A stretch of 64,000 nucleotides of DNA from an uncultured Lewinella sp. (GTDB lineage: Bacteria; Bacteroidota; Bacteroidia; Chitinophagales; Saprospiraceae): the NCBI GenBank assembly GCA_913057785.1, contig CAJXPD010000001.1, positions 1 through 64,000 on the forward strand, in the 5' to 3' direction. Shown piece by piece: positions 43,331 to 52,464 of this stretch. The translations under genes and the position numbers were made by a program. Numbering within the stretch: the stretch's first letter is position 1; every line of letters starts with the position of its first letter. The notes below the pieces were generated by a model. The model did no database searches and was not told the origin of the DNA. It saw only the letters and a program-made list of their open reading frames with translations.

Positions 43331-45094
43331 ATGAATACAAGTATCACAGCTAAAACAGCTTGGACTCCCATTCAACGTTTTTTTAGAATGTTGAGTCTGG
43401 ATAGAAAAGATATTACCTATATCTACGTATATGCCATATTTGCTGGACTGATTACCCTGTCCCTTCCTCTAGGTATACAGGCAATCATCAGTTTGATCGC
43501 AGGGGGCACCATTTCTACTTCACTAATTATTTTGATCATTATCGTCACCATAGGAACGGCTCTAACGGGTATTCTTAAGGTGATGCAACTGGTGGTGACA
43601 GAAACGCTACAGCGTCGAATCTTTGCTCGGTCGGCTATGGAATTTGCTTTTCGCATTCCGCGCTTAAGTTTGGAAGGAACACTAAAAGAATATCCGCCAG
43701 AATTAGTTAACCGCTTTTTTGATACCCTGACCTTACAAAAGGGGGTGCCTAAAATATTGGTTGATTTTTCAACGGCTATTTTGCAGATTCTGTTTGGCTT
43801 GTTACTCATTTCATTTTACCACCCCTTCTTCGTGTTCTTTAGTCTTATACTGATCACCTTGGTGATTATTATAATGAGAGTGACCGGCCCACGAGGTCTC
43901 AAAACCAGTCTTGAAGAAAGTAAGTACAAGTATAAGGTGGCGCATTGGTTAGAGGAGATAGCTCGAACAATGACGACTTTCAAATTGGCCGGTGGAAGTG
44001 ATCTTTCCATCCAGAATACAGATAAACTAGTGGCCGGCTACCTTGATACCCGCAAGAAACATTTCAGTATTCTGTTGGTGCAATATGGAAATATTGTAGC
44101 CTTCAAGACGATCGTAACTGGAGCTCTATTGTTGCTAGGGAGTTACTTGGTAGTAGAAAACCGCATTAATATCGGTCAGTTTGTCGCTGCAGAGATTGTG
44201 GTCATCTTGATCTTGAATTCAGTGGAAAAGTTGATCCTGTCTATGGAAACTATCTATGATGTACTTACAGCGGTGGAAAAGATTGGAGCAGTAACAGATC
44301 TTCCCTTAGAGGCTTCTAGTGGAACTGCCTTTGATCAGATTGACAGTGGAGAAGGAATGGAGGTGAAGATCGAGCGATTGAACTTTCAATTCCCCGATGC
44401 GGAGAAACGTACTATTAAGGACCTATCACTGCATGTTAAGTCCGGCGAAAAGATATGCATAGTGGGCTATAATCGATCCGGAAAATCTACCTTGATCAAG
44501 ATCCTCAGTGGTTTTTATACCAGTTTCCAAGGGATGGTTAACTTCAATGGCTTTCCGATGCGGAGTCTAGCTATAGCAGATTTGAGGAAGCACATTGGAG
44601 ATCACAGCCCCGAAGAAGATATTTTCGAAGGTACATTTATCCAGAATATCTGTTTAGGGCACGAGTCCATCGGTATGCAAGATGTAGTGAAGGCCTGTGA
44701 GCGAGTAGGATTGGCAGATTATATAGAGCAACTACCCTTGGGCTATCAAACGACCTTAATACCCGGTGGAGGGAATGTGCCACGCAGTATTCGGGCTAAA
44801 GTTATTCTTGCTAGAGGAATTGTGAAGCAACCACGTCTATTGGTGATGGAAGAATTTTTCACTCACCTTCCACAAGCGGATAGAGAACAAATATCTAAGA
44901 CTTTGACTGGCCCAGAAAGTGACTGGACTATGATCGCAGTAACGAATGACCCGATTCTAGCGAGCAAGTGTGATAGAACCTTGATCATGAAGAATGGTAA
45001 GATCATTGAGGAAGGAACTTTTGAGGACATTCAGGAAAGTGAACATTTTTCTAAGGTCTTCAAAACAACCCGCAACTTCCCGAGGAAGCGCTAG
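43331..45094 (+). CDS. Type I secretion-like ABC transporter with degenerate ATPase
   Basis: A 587-residue half-transporter with about six N-terminal helices (30-310) and a C-terminal nucleotide-binding domain (about 345-575). It has no N-terminal C39 peptidase. Walker A is intact (GYNRSGKST, about 379-387). Other motifs are not: the Q-loop Gln is Pro (GDHSPEEDIFEGT, about 427), the LSGGQ signature reads IPGGGNVPRSIRAK (478 on), Walker B is LLVMEEFF with Glu for Asp (507), and the H-loop His is Asn (VTNDP, about 539). Homodimer hydrolysis may be weak or absent. Together with the HlyD and TolC genes it forms an export operon; the cargo is unknown. Confidence 0.88.
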   Translation: MNTSITAKTAWTPIQRFFRMLSLDRKDITYIYVYAIFAGLITLSLPLGIQAIISLIAGGTISTSLIILIIIVTIGTALTGILKVMQLVVTETLQRRIFARSAMEFAFRIPRLSLEGTLKEYPPELVNRFFDTLTLQKGVPKILVDFSTAILQILFGLLLISFYHPFFVFFSLILITLVIIIMRVTGPRGLKTSLEESKYKYKVAHWLEEIARTMTTFKLAGGSDLSIQNTDKLVAGYLDTRKKHFSILLVQYGNIVAFKTIVTGALLLLGSYLVVENRINIGQFVAAEIVVILILNSVEKLILSMETIYDVLTAVEKIGAVTDLPLEASSGTAFDQIDSGEGMEVKIERLNFQFPDAEKRTIKDLSLHVKSGEKICIVGYNRSGKSTLIKILSGFYTSFQGMVNFNGFPMRSLAIADLRKHIGDHSPEEDIFEGTFIQNICLGHESIGMQDVVKACERVGLADYIEQLPLGYQTTLIPGGGNVPRSIRAKVILARGIVKQPRLLVMEEFFTHLPQADREQISKTLTGPESDWTMIAVTNDPILASKCDRTLIMKNGKIIEEGTFEDIQESEHFSKVFKTTRNFPRKR

Positions 45095-45137
45095 TTGTTG
45101 TTGTAAAACATTTTACACCCAGGTTAAGCCATAGATT

Positions 45138-46517
45138 ATGTTAAATATATCATCTAATAGTATCCAGACCAAGATAGCAACGGAAAAACTAGATTCCTTT
45201 GAAAACTTGAGTCTTTCTCCTGCCAACCGTATGTTCACACGTTGGCTGTGGGGTACGATGTTTTTTATCGTAGTTCTTTGTTTTTTGCCTTGGACACAGA
45301 ATATCCAGTCTAAAGGTAAAGTGACAACCCTAAATCCAGACCATCGTCCACAGACCATTCATTCGACCATTGCAGGAAGGGTAGAAAAATGGTACGTACA
45401 GGAAGGCCAGTTGGTGAAGAAAGGAGACACCATCTTGTATCTGTCGGAAATAAAAGCAGAATACTTCGATAACCAACTGGTAGATCGGACCAATCAGCAG
45501 GTGAAAGCTAAGGAAGGAGCTGTGGTTGCCTATGGGAATAAGGCCAAGGCACTCAGTGATCAGATTTCCAACCTACGGGAAGAACTCGTTTTGAAACGGG
45601 CTCAGCTGAAGAATAAAATAACACAGGGCCAACTAAAGATCACGTCTGATAGTATTGCCGCTATCCAAGCAGATATTGATTATCAAATTGCTGTGCGACA
45701 ATTTCAACGAGCCGACACGCTGAATAAACAGGGGATAAAGACCTTGACAGAAGTTGAAGACAAGCGATTGAAAGTGCAGGAAACGCAGGCAAAACAAGTG
45801 GCTGCATTCAATAAACTGGCCACTAGTAGTAATGAATTGGAAAATGCATTGCTGCAGCTTAATCAGGTGGAGTACGAGTACGGGCAAAAACTAGCGAAAG
45901 CTACTTCCGATCGATTTAGTACCCTATCTCAGCAATATGATACGGAGGCGAATGTCAATAAACTGAAGATCACCTCTTCCAACTATTCTAGAAGGTCAGA
46001 TTTTTACTATATCACTGCTCCGCAGGATGCCTACATCACCAAGGCCATTGTCAATGGTATTGGGGAGACTGTCAAAGAGGGAGAGGCGGTTGTGAGTATT
46101 ATGCCATCTGAATTCAATTTGGCGGTTGAGATGTTCGTGACCCCGATGGACTTACCGCTACTCCAATTGGGAGAAACAGTACGCATCCAGTTTGATGGTT
46201 GGCCGGCTATAGTCTTTGCTGGTTGGCCTGACGTTTCCTTTGGAACTTTTACGGGTAAGGTAGTAGCGATAGACAATATGATTACGACTAAAGAGAGTAA
46301 GTATCGTGTCTTAGTATCTCCAGATGATTCCGATAAAGAATGGCCAAAGGCACTTCGTCCAGGTTCAGGCGCTTGGGCCATCACACTCCTGAACGACGTA
46401 CCGATATGGTACGAAGTGTGGCGTCAATTAAATGGCTTCCCGCCTGACTATTACTATCAGGACGAAATGGAAGAGGATGTACCTAAAATGAAAGCCCCAC
46501 TAAAATCTGTAAAATAA
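45138..46517 (+). CDS. HlyD family membrane-fusion protein
   Basis: A 459-residue periplasmic adaptor. One transmembrane helix (about 35-55, WGTMFFIVVLCFLPW), then a biotinyl-lipoyl half (AGRVEKWYVQEGQLVKKGDT), a long coiled coil (about 110-280), the second lipoyl half (YYITAPQDAYITKAIVNG, then VKEGEAVVSIMP) and the beta-barrel part. It bridges the ABC protein to the TolC channel. It starts 43 bases after the ABC gene and overlaps the TolC gene by one base. Confidence 0.93.
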   Translation: MLNISSNSIQTKIATEKLDSFENLSLSPANRMFTRWLWGTMFFIVVLCFLPWTQNIQSKGKVTTLNPDHRPQTIHSTIAGRVEKWYVQEGQLVKKGDTILYLSEIKAEYFDNQLVDRTNQQVKAKEGAVVAYGNKAKALSDQISNLREELVLKRAQLKNKITQGQLKITSDSIAAIQADIDYQIAVRQFQRADTLNKQGIKTLTEVEDKRLKVQETQAKQVAAFNKLATSSNELENALLQLNQVEYEYGQKLAKATSDRFSTLSQQYDTEANVNKLKITSSNYSRRSDFYYITAPQDAYITKAIVNGIGETVKEGEAVVSIMPSEFNLAVEMFVTPMDLPLLQLGETVRIQFDGWPAIVFAGWPDVSFGTFTGKVVAIDNMITTKESKYRVLVSPDDSDKEWPKALRPGSGAWAITLLNDVPIWYEVWRQLNGFPPDYYYQDEMEEDVPKMKAPLKSVK

Positions 46518-47962
46518 TGAGGCGGATGCTGCTATTCGGCTGGGTATTTATCCTACTCAGCACACCGGAACTTTGGTCACAGACGAACAACGAAAAGATT
46601 CAACTTAGCCAAGAAGCTTATTTTGATTGGATCGTACGTCATCACCCTTTTGCCATGCAGGCCAATCTAGTTATAGAAGAGGCTGAGGCCGTTATGCGAA
46701 GAGCTAGAGGTGGTTTTGATCCAAAACTTGAAGGGGAATGGGATCAGAAATTCTTCGATGGAAAATCCTATTACCACTTGGCTCAGGGAGGATTAAAAAT
46801 CCCAACATGGTATGGACTGGAAGTAGGTGCAGAATATGGTTGGACAGATGGGATTTTTCTAAACCCAGAACGTACCCTACCTTCTGTTGGTCAAGCCGCC
46901 TTCGGTGTCACCGCGAATGTCCTGCAAGGTTTGGTTATAGATAAACGTAGAGCAGACTTGCAGAAGGCGAAAATCTTTCAGCAAGCCTCAGAGGTAGAAC
47001 GTCGACAAGTACTCAATGACCTATTGATGGATGCGGGGGGTTCTTATTGGGCGTGGACCTTAGTATACAATGAACTTTTAGTATACGAACAAGCCTATGA
47101 GTTTTCTCTGGAACGTTTTCGAGGTATACGGGAAAGTTTTATTCAAGGAGATAAAGCGGCGGTTGATACTTTAGAAAGTTGGATACAAGTGCAAGATTGG
47201 GAGAATCAGCTGGCTGATGCTGAGCTTAAATATCGTAAGGCAAGTTTAGAGTTATCGAATTTCCTCTGGTTGAATAAAGAGGTACCCTTAGAGGTGAATG
47301 AGCGAGTTGTTCCATTGCTATTGGCAGATCTGACGGTCCTTACGCCGAGTAGGGAAGCTGTACAAATCAATCTGGATAACTTGGGGAGTACTCAACCAGA
47401 TTTACAACTGTACCAGTATAAACTAGCTAGTCTAGATGTAGATCGGCGTTTGAAGCAAGATAAATTAAAACCAGTCCTACAGCTGAAATATTATTTGCTT
47501 GGTAATGGCTTGGATTTCACCCCCGATGAAAACGGGAACGGTAATGGCCTTGGTTTAGGAGAATTGTTTGGTGAAAATTACAAAGTAGGAGCCACCTTTC
47601 GATTTCCTCTATTTCTACGTAAGGAGCGAGGAGATTTGGAGCTGGCTCGCCTAAAGATTCGTGATAACTCCTTGCAGCTGCAGCAAAAACAGTTGGAGTG
47701 GGGTAACAAAGTGGAGAGTTATTTCGCCGAGTTGGAAAACATGTCGGGGCAGATTGATCGCTTAGATAGTATGGTTGATAATTATCGATCACTATTGGAA
47801 GTAGAGGGAGTGAAGTTCGAAATCGGTGAAAGTTCAATATTTTTATTGAATAGTCGTCAAGTGAAGTTGTTGGAGGCCCAGCTTAAATTGGCTAAGGTGC
47901 GATCCACGTGGCATAAAGCACAACTTGGATTCGACTGGGCGAGCGGGGTTATCGGGCGTTAG
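46517..47962 (+). CDS. TolC family outer-membrane channel protein
   Basis: A 481-residue protein with signal peptide 1-21 (ending LWSQ). The body shows the TolC repeat pattern of long helices and barrel strands, for example AYFDWIVRHHPFAMQANL, the GGFDPKLEGEWDQKFF strand and, in the second half, FRFPLFLRKERGDLELARLK followed by long coiled helices. The start codon shares a base with the HlyD stop (TAATG), so translation is coupled. Confidence 0.92.
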   Translation: MRRMLLFGWVFILLSTPELWSQTNNEKIQLSQEAYFDWIVRHHPFAMQANLVIEEAEAVMRRARGGFDPKLEGEWDQKFFDGKSYYHLAQGGLKIPTWYGLEVGAEYGWTDGIFLNPERTLPSVGQAAFGVTANVLQGLVIDKRRADLQKAKIFQQASEVERRQVLNDLLMDAGGSYWAWTLVYNELLVYEQAYEFSLERFRGIRESFIQGDKAAVDTLESWIQVQDWENQLADAELKYRKASLELSNFLWLNKEVPLEVNERVVPLLLADLTVLTPSREAVQINLDNLGSTQPDLQLYQYKLASLDVDRRLKQDKLKPVLQLKYYLLGNGLDFTPDENGNGNGLGLGELFGENYKVGATFRFPLFLRKERGDLELARLKIRDNSLQLQQKQLEWGNKVESYFAELENMSGQIDRLDSMVDNYRSLLEVEGVKFEIGESSIFLLNSRQVKLLEAQLKLAKVRSTWHKAQLGFDWASGVIGR

Positions 47963-48011
47963 GGTAAGCCGATCCGTTTTTTACAGCTAAGTTTCCGTTG
48001 AAAAGGAGCTG

Positions 48012-48095
48012 TTTTTGTGGTAATAATTGCTTGTAAGAAGCGGGCAAGCAAGTGACTAATGGCAGTTTTCGTGCATTTTTTTGTGGTAATAGTTG
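48012..48095. repeat. Two 18-base direct repeats before the PKD lipoprotein gene
   Basis: TTTTTGTGGTAATAATTG at 48012-48029 recurs with one change at 48078-48095. They are 66 bases apart, start to start, upstream of the promoter at 48124. Confidence 0.5.
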
Positions 48096-48123
48096 GAAAA
48101 TGTCTTTTGTGATGATTGCGTTT

Positions 48124-48153
48124 TTGACTAATCTTCATGTCATAATAGATTTA
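48124..48153 (+). promoter_or_regulatory. Promoter of the PKD/zincin lipoprotein gene
   Basis: TTG (48124-48126, within TTTTTG) and TAGATTTA (48146-48153) are separated by 19 bases, a good fit to the Bacteroidota promoter with one mismatch in the -7. The ATG is at 48179. Confidence 0.55.
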
Positions 48154-48178
48154 ATTTCACAAAACACTACTTGCAGAC

Positions 48179-49204
48179 ATGCTACACAGAAACGCTATCA
48201 TTCCTACCCTCTTTCTAACCCTATTGCTAATTGCTTGTTCCAAAGAAACAGAAGTTCCGATCATGGTGGTTGCGGATTTTTGGGCAGCCGGTAACACAGA
48301 GATTCTCCAATGTGATGTAGTTTCTTTTAATTCCAATCGAGATAATGTCAGCACCTGGGAATGGACTTTTGAAGGTGGTACACCAAGTACTGCAAATACG
48401 GCTGCTGCTACGGTATACTATGAGACTCCTGGTAACTACGCTGTAACTTTAAAGGTAACCAATGTAGAATCGGGCTCACAAGATGTGATCGTCAAAGAAG
48501 GGTTTGTCAAAGTATCTGCCATAGAATCGCCTTTTTATGCAGGTACAGTTTGGGTAGACACAGATATCATTACGACCAGTGACCCCACGGTATATGAGAA
48601 AATTGAAGCCAAAGGCCAGGAGATGCGAGACCTGTATGATCGGAGAGTAGAACAGACATTAACACTTGATGCCCACGTATTTGAGGTTACCTTTACAGAT
48701 GGCAAGGTCATAGAGGTTCTAATCAATCCAGAGATTTCAGCAACAGTCGGCAGGCGCTATGCCGAAGATTATGGTAAAGCCATCGGCCGACTACCCGAAT
48801 TCCTCCGGGAGGGATTCTTAACCGTTGCTGTGCATAGAGGAGATTTTGTAATGGCTGCAGGAGGAGGACAAATGATTGTCCATGTGGATAATACTGCCGC
48901 CAAGCTAGAAAATGGATTTACTGAAGAGATGATCTGTCATGAAGCAGGGCATCTATCGCTATTTCATTTGGATCAAGATCAAGCTTGGCGAGGTGCTCAA
49001 CAAGTTGATCCCGTTTTTATTTCGGACTATGCAGCAGAATTCCCTACTAGAGAAGACGTCTCCGAAACCATCCTCTTCTATTTGGCGGTAAAATATAAGG
49101 CGGACCGAATTTCAGAGCAAGACTACAATCGTATTTCTTGCAGTATCCCGAATAGAATTGCACTGTTCGATGCGCAGGATTTTGCTATATATCCTTGGAA
49201 CTAA
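48179..49204 (+). CDS. PKD-domain lipoprotein with zincin-like HExxH motif
   Basis: A 341-residue surface or periplasmic lipoprotein. The lipobox is LLIACSKE (Cys about residue 20). A PKD domain (about 30-110) has VSFNSNRDNVSTWEWTFEGG and the closing YAVTLKVTN. The C-terminal half has a zinc-protease motif, MICHEAGHLSLFH, with a nearby EDVSETI helix that could give the third ligand. It thus looks like a lipid-anchored metallopeptidase, though I cannot name the family. It is a single gene with its own promoter. Confidence 0.82.
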   Translation: MLHRNAIIPTLFLTLLLIACSKETEVPIMVVADFWAAGNTEILQCDVVSFNSNRDNVSTWEWTFEGGTPSTANTAAATVYYETPGNYAVTLKVTNVESGSQDVIVKEGFVKVSAIESPFYAGTVWVDTDIITTSDPTVYEKIEAKGQEMRDLYDRRVEQTLTLDAHVFEVTFTDGKVIEVLINPEISATVGRRYAEDYGKAIGRLPEFLREGFLTVAVHRGDFVMAAGGGQMIVHVDNTAAKLENGFTEEMICHEAGHLSLFHLDQDQAWRGAQQVDPVFISDYAAEFPTREDVSETILFYLAVKYKADRISEQDYNRISCSIPNRIALFDAQDFAIYPWN

Positions 49205-49359
49205 CGGTACTACCGAATATTGACCGGGTCAGATATAGTTGGCAGAAGGCGCAATTTGGGTGGGTGTATGCCATTAGAAAAATAGGGCAACCAGGTAACT
49301 ATAGAAACCTTAATAGAGGAATGAGGTAGGCTGTAGTGGTTCAGGTCGTTATAGCCTGA

Positions 49360-50223
49360 TCATCCTGGTCTGGCGATAAAAATGGGTTGATAAAAGCCTG
49401 ATTCATCTGGCATCAGCCACTCAATTTTACTAAATCCCGCTTCCGTAAACAAATCACTCATCTCTGAACGAGTAAAGGCTGCGTACTCAGCCTTTCGCAC
49501 CTTTGTCTCAAATTCGTTGTTACCCCCCTTCAAGGTGAAATGGTCAACGATATAGGTATGGTTCTCTTGCCATTCCCATAGTTGAAAAGTAATGGTCTTT
49601 ATTCCATCTACTACACTTATAACGGGTGTAGTTGAAGTTGGCTTTTCTTTCAATAGGAGGTCATAGTCCCGTGTACTTCCTAGGAATATACCCTCCGAAT
49701 TCAATTTTGCGCTAACATTCTCTAGTGCTAACAAGAAATCTGTAGGGTTCTTTAGGTGTGGTAGGGAATTGTCGAAGGAGATGATGACATCAAATTGACT
49801 GGGGACTTCGGTAGCCAACTGTCGAATGTCTGCTACCTGGAAGGTCACTGGAAGTGCCCTTTTATGCGCTTCTTCTTGGGCTCTTTGTATGGAAGCGGAG
49901 CTAATGTCTGTTCCATGAACATGATAGTTTAGCTCACTTAATCCTAATGCTTGGGTACCTATCCCGCAGGTGCAATCCAAGATTCGATCGGGTCTATTCG
50001 AAAGGTGAGATTGTAAGAGTTCATCAATAACTTTTGCCTGGCGTTTTATGGAGGCATTCCAGTCTTGATAAACTAAGTGATAATCCTCTGCCAAGGAGTT
50101 GTAGAAGCTCGCTGCTGATTTTTCGGATTCCGTATTCACAGTGCTGATGAGGTCTGAAAAGAGTTCTGGATTTGTTCCATATAGATCTTTACCGCTTCTT
50201 CCGGTGCTTGTTCCAGAGTACAT
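49360..50223 (-). CDS. Class I SAM-dependent methyltransferase
   Basis: A 287-residue methyltransferase. Motif I is ILDCTCGIGTQALGL, the acidic residue binding the ribose is in VHGTDISSASI, and motif IV is FDVIISFDNSLPHL. A C-terminal beta-rich part covers about 195-287. The substrate is not evident. The most likely start, the ATG at 50223, lies 35 bases inside the lgt gene, so it is translated from the same message. The first ~25 residues, inside lgt, are unlike methyltransferases and the true start may be further in. Confidence 0.85.
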   Translation of the reverse strand: MYSGTSTGRSGKDLYGTNPELFSDLISTVNTESEKSAASFYNSLAEDYHLVYQDWNASIKRQAKVIDELLQSHLSNRPDRILDCTCGIGTQALGLSELNYHVHGTDISSASIQRAQEEAHKRALPVTFQVADIRQLATEVPSQFDVIISFDNSLPHLKNPTDFLLALENVSAKLNSEGIFLGSTRDYDLLLKEKPTSTTPVISVVDGIKTITFQLWEWQENHTYIVDHFTLKGGNNEFETKVRKAEYAAFTRSEMSDLFTEAGFSKIEWLMPDESGFYQPIFIARPG

Positions 50224-51346
50224 AGGCAGTGATAGCTCCAATTAAGAACAAGGCAATGGAAATGATTTCGGCCTGAGTTAAAGTAGCGCCTAGTACTTGA
50301 TAATCATCATTAATCCGGATCTTCTCGATGAAGAAGCGCTCAACTCCGTTGAACATCAAATAAATGGCAAACAACATACCTGGGATGGCCAACCGTTTTC
50401 TGATGCCCCACAGAATACCACCAATCGTAAAAGATATGATGGATTCATACATTGGAGTAGGGTATACCCCTGGATCAAGTCGGTTGCAATAATTGCCTGT
50501 ACAACCTTCAATGGGGACCCCCTCATTCAATACGTTTTGTGGGTAGTCGTAAGACCATAACCAGTCTGGTAAAAACCACCAACTAGGCTGAGCTGCGGCT
50601 GTAATGCCCCAGTCCCCATCTCCTGAAAAGTGACAACCTAATCGGCCTACCCCATAAGCGATGATCAAAGCGGGAGCTACTGCATCTATTGCATGAATGA
50701 TTGGAATCTTCTTTAGGCGTAAATAATAGGCTACACTGAAGAAACCAACAATTAACCCCCCATAAATGGCCAGTCCACTTCCCGATAAAAAGGTACGGAT
50801 CGGATCTTCAAAGAATGCGGGTAAGTCTTCAATCAAAGCAAAAATCTTGGCACCAATCACACCAGAAATAGCAGCAATCATGGTGATATCCCCAATACGA
50901 TCATGCGGATACACCTCAACGGTTTCTACCCCTTTCCCTGCTTTACTCCTCTTCAGCCCATCCCAGTATTTTAGGCCAACCAATAGAGCTGCCAATAACA
51001 CTCCAATCCCCACGCTACCATCGCCAGAAAGCAGAAACCCAGAAGGATCAGCTTGAAAACTTCCAAAATTGGTGGCAATCCCAAAACCCTTGAATCCCAA
51101 TATGAAACCAAATAAGGCATTGGAAAATAAATCCCAGGCAGTAGCGCCCTTTCCCGTGTCTACTTTTACTAAACTAGGGGTGAAGACTCCTTCCTCTGCC
51201 TTTCGTTTTAATTCCTTGTACAACAGAAAGGCTGCACTTAGTATGGCTAGGACGAGAAAAAAGCCGAAGGTTTTGAACACGGAAGTCCAGTTGTCAACCG
51301 GAGTGCCAAAGAGTGCATGAAAGAAATACGACAGATCAGGATACAT
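50189..51346 (-). CDS. lgt: Prolipoprotein diacylglyceryl transferase
   Basis: A 385-residue membrane enzyme that adds diacylglycerol to the lipobox Cys of lipoproteins. The Lgt signature region is GRLGCHFSGDGDWG, followed by the PTPMYESIISF segment; a late FFIEKIRINDDY stretch supplies the conserved Arg. About eight helices are visible. At 385 residues it is longer than the ~270-300 of E. coli-type enzymes, with an extra N-terminal helix and loop, as in other Bacteroidota. Several lipoproteins in this window (GldH, 48179, 60467) would be its substrates. Confidence 0.92.
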   Translation of the reverse strand: MYPDLSYFFHALFGTPVDNWTSVFKTFGFFLVLAILSAAFLLYKELKRKAEEGVFTPSLVKVDTGKGATAWDLFSNALFGFILGFKGFGIATNFGSFQADPSGFLLSGDGSVGIGVLLAALLVGLKYWDGLKRSKAGKGVETVEVYPHDRIGDITMIAAISGVIGAKIFALIEDLPAFFEDPIRTFLSGSGLAIYGGLIVGFFSVAYYLRLKKIPIIHAIDAVAPALIIAYGVGRLGCHFSGDGDWGITAAAQPSWWFLPDWLWSYDYPQNVLNEGVPIEGCTGNYCNRLDPGVYPTPMYESIISFTIGGILWGIRKRLAIPGMLFAIYLMFNGVERFFIEKIRINDDYQVLGATLTQAEIISIALFLIGAITAYVLWNKHRKKR

Positions 51347-51368
51347 AGGTTAGAAAGTGTTTGAACAG

Positions 51369-51376
51369 CAAAAATA
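51369..51376 (-). promoter_or_regulatory. -7 element TATTTTTG for lgt
   Basis: Exact TAnnTTTG match on the minus strand, ending 22 bases before the lgt ATG. No clear -33 at the expected distance. Confidence 0.4.
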
Positions 51377-51534
51377 GGAAATTAAAGTTTCGAGCTGATG
51401 GAGCAACGCAAGTTCTAGCTCTTGCTGTAGGAATGGCAAATTCTGCCCGCTTGCTTAGCCCTATAAATAGAACTCCTTTATCGGTTGAACACCCCTAGTA
51501 CTTTAACAAAAAATTAAAAAATTGGTGGAAAGGC

Positions 51535-51565
51535 TTGACAAGCAGACGTTCTTGTCTTACATTTG
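51535..51565 (+). promoter_or_regulatory. Promoter of the ABC-permease-GntR operon
   Basis: TTG (51535-51537, within CTTGACA) and TACATTTG (51558-51565) lie exactly 20 bases apart, a full match to the Bacteroidota consensus. The expected start near 51571 falls within the operator, so a bound repressor would block transcription. Confidence 0.85.
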
Positions 51566-51591
51566 TAGTGTATTAGTTAAGTAGTACACTA
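51566..51591. promoter_or_regulatory. YtrA-like GntR operator
   Basis: TAGTGTA (51566-51572) and TACACTA (51585-51591) form an inverted repeat with a 12-base spacer, next to the -7 element. It resembles the AGTGTA-13-TACACT site I recall for Bacillus YtrA, and a YtrA-type regulator is the third gene of the operon. Confidence 0.75.
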
Positions 51592-51606
51592 AATCACTAA
51601 CCAACT

Positions 51607-52464
51607 ATGATACAATTAAAAGACCTCTCATTCAGCTACAGTAAGGGCGCGATGCTCTTCGAGGGGTTGGAATTGTCCATACCTGGCGGGAATATATACG
51701 GGCTTCTGGGAAAGAATGGAGCCGGTAAGACGACGCTCTTGAGTTTGATCTCTGGATTATTATTCCCCAAATCGGGGAGCTGTGAGGTCTTAGGACATAT
51801 ACCTAGAAAGCGCCAACCCTCTTTTCTCTCAGACTTATACTTCATACCGGAAGAATTACACATACCTGCGATGAGAATAAGCACTTTTGTGGCTACTTAT
51901 TCTCCTTTTTACCCAAAGTTTGACCGAGCTCAATTTTCTAAGCTGCTATCAGAATTCAAATTGAGCGAAGAACTAAAGATGAATAAATTGTCCTACGGAC
52001 AGAAGAAGAAAGTCATCTTAAGTTTTGGTTTGGCCACCAATTGTAAATTGTTGATCCTGGATGAGCCTACAAATGGCCTGGATATTCCATCTAAGACTCA
52101 GCTTCGAAAGATATTGGCTGGGGCGATTTCTGAGGATCGTACATTTATCATATCCACTCACCAAGTGAGAGATCTTGCCAATTTGATGGATCCAATCATC
52201 ATTATTAACCAGGGTAAGATCATTTTTCAAGAATCTATCGAATCCATCAATAACAAATTACAGTTCCAATTAGCTTTTAGAGAACCCAACGCATCAGAGG
52301 TGATCTACTCGGAACGTGTACCTGGTGGCTTCATGACAATAAACCCCCAAAATGGGGAAGGAGAGGAAGAAGTAGACCTGGAAGTGCTATTTAATGCGGT
52401 CATCGAAAAGACCGACTATTTCACTGATTTATTTAAAACCGACTACGATTATGCAAACGAATAA
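51607..52464 (+). CDS. ABC transporter ATP-binding protein
   Basis: A 285-residue ATPase. Walker A is GLLGKNGAGKTTLL, the signature LSYGQKKKVIL replaces LSGGQ as in many YtrB/CcmA-type ATPases, Walker B is LLILDEPTNGLD, and the H-loop is IISTHQVRDL. The C-terminal ~70 residues are an extra domain. It pairs with the permease just downstream (14-base overlap) and is probably repressed by the GntR protein of the same operon. The YtrA-type context suggests response to envelope stress or antibiotics, which is inference. Confidence 0.93.
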   Translation: MIQLKDLSFSYSKGAMLFEGLELSIPGGNIYGLLGKNGAGKTTLLSLISGLLFPKSGSCEVLGHIPRKRQPSFLSDLYFIPEELHIPAMRISTFVATYSPFYPKFDRAQFSKLLSEFKLSEELKMNKLSYGQKKKVILSFGLATNCKLLILDEPTNGLDIPSKTQLRKILAGAISEDRTFIISTHQVRDLANLMDPIIIINQGKIIFQESIESINNKLQFQLAFREPNASEVIYSERVPGGFMTINPQNGEGEEEVDLEVLFNAVIEKTDYFTDLFKTDYDYANE

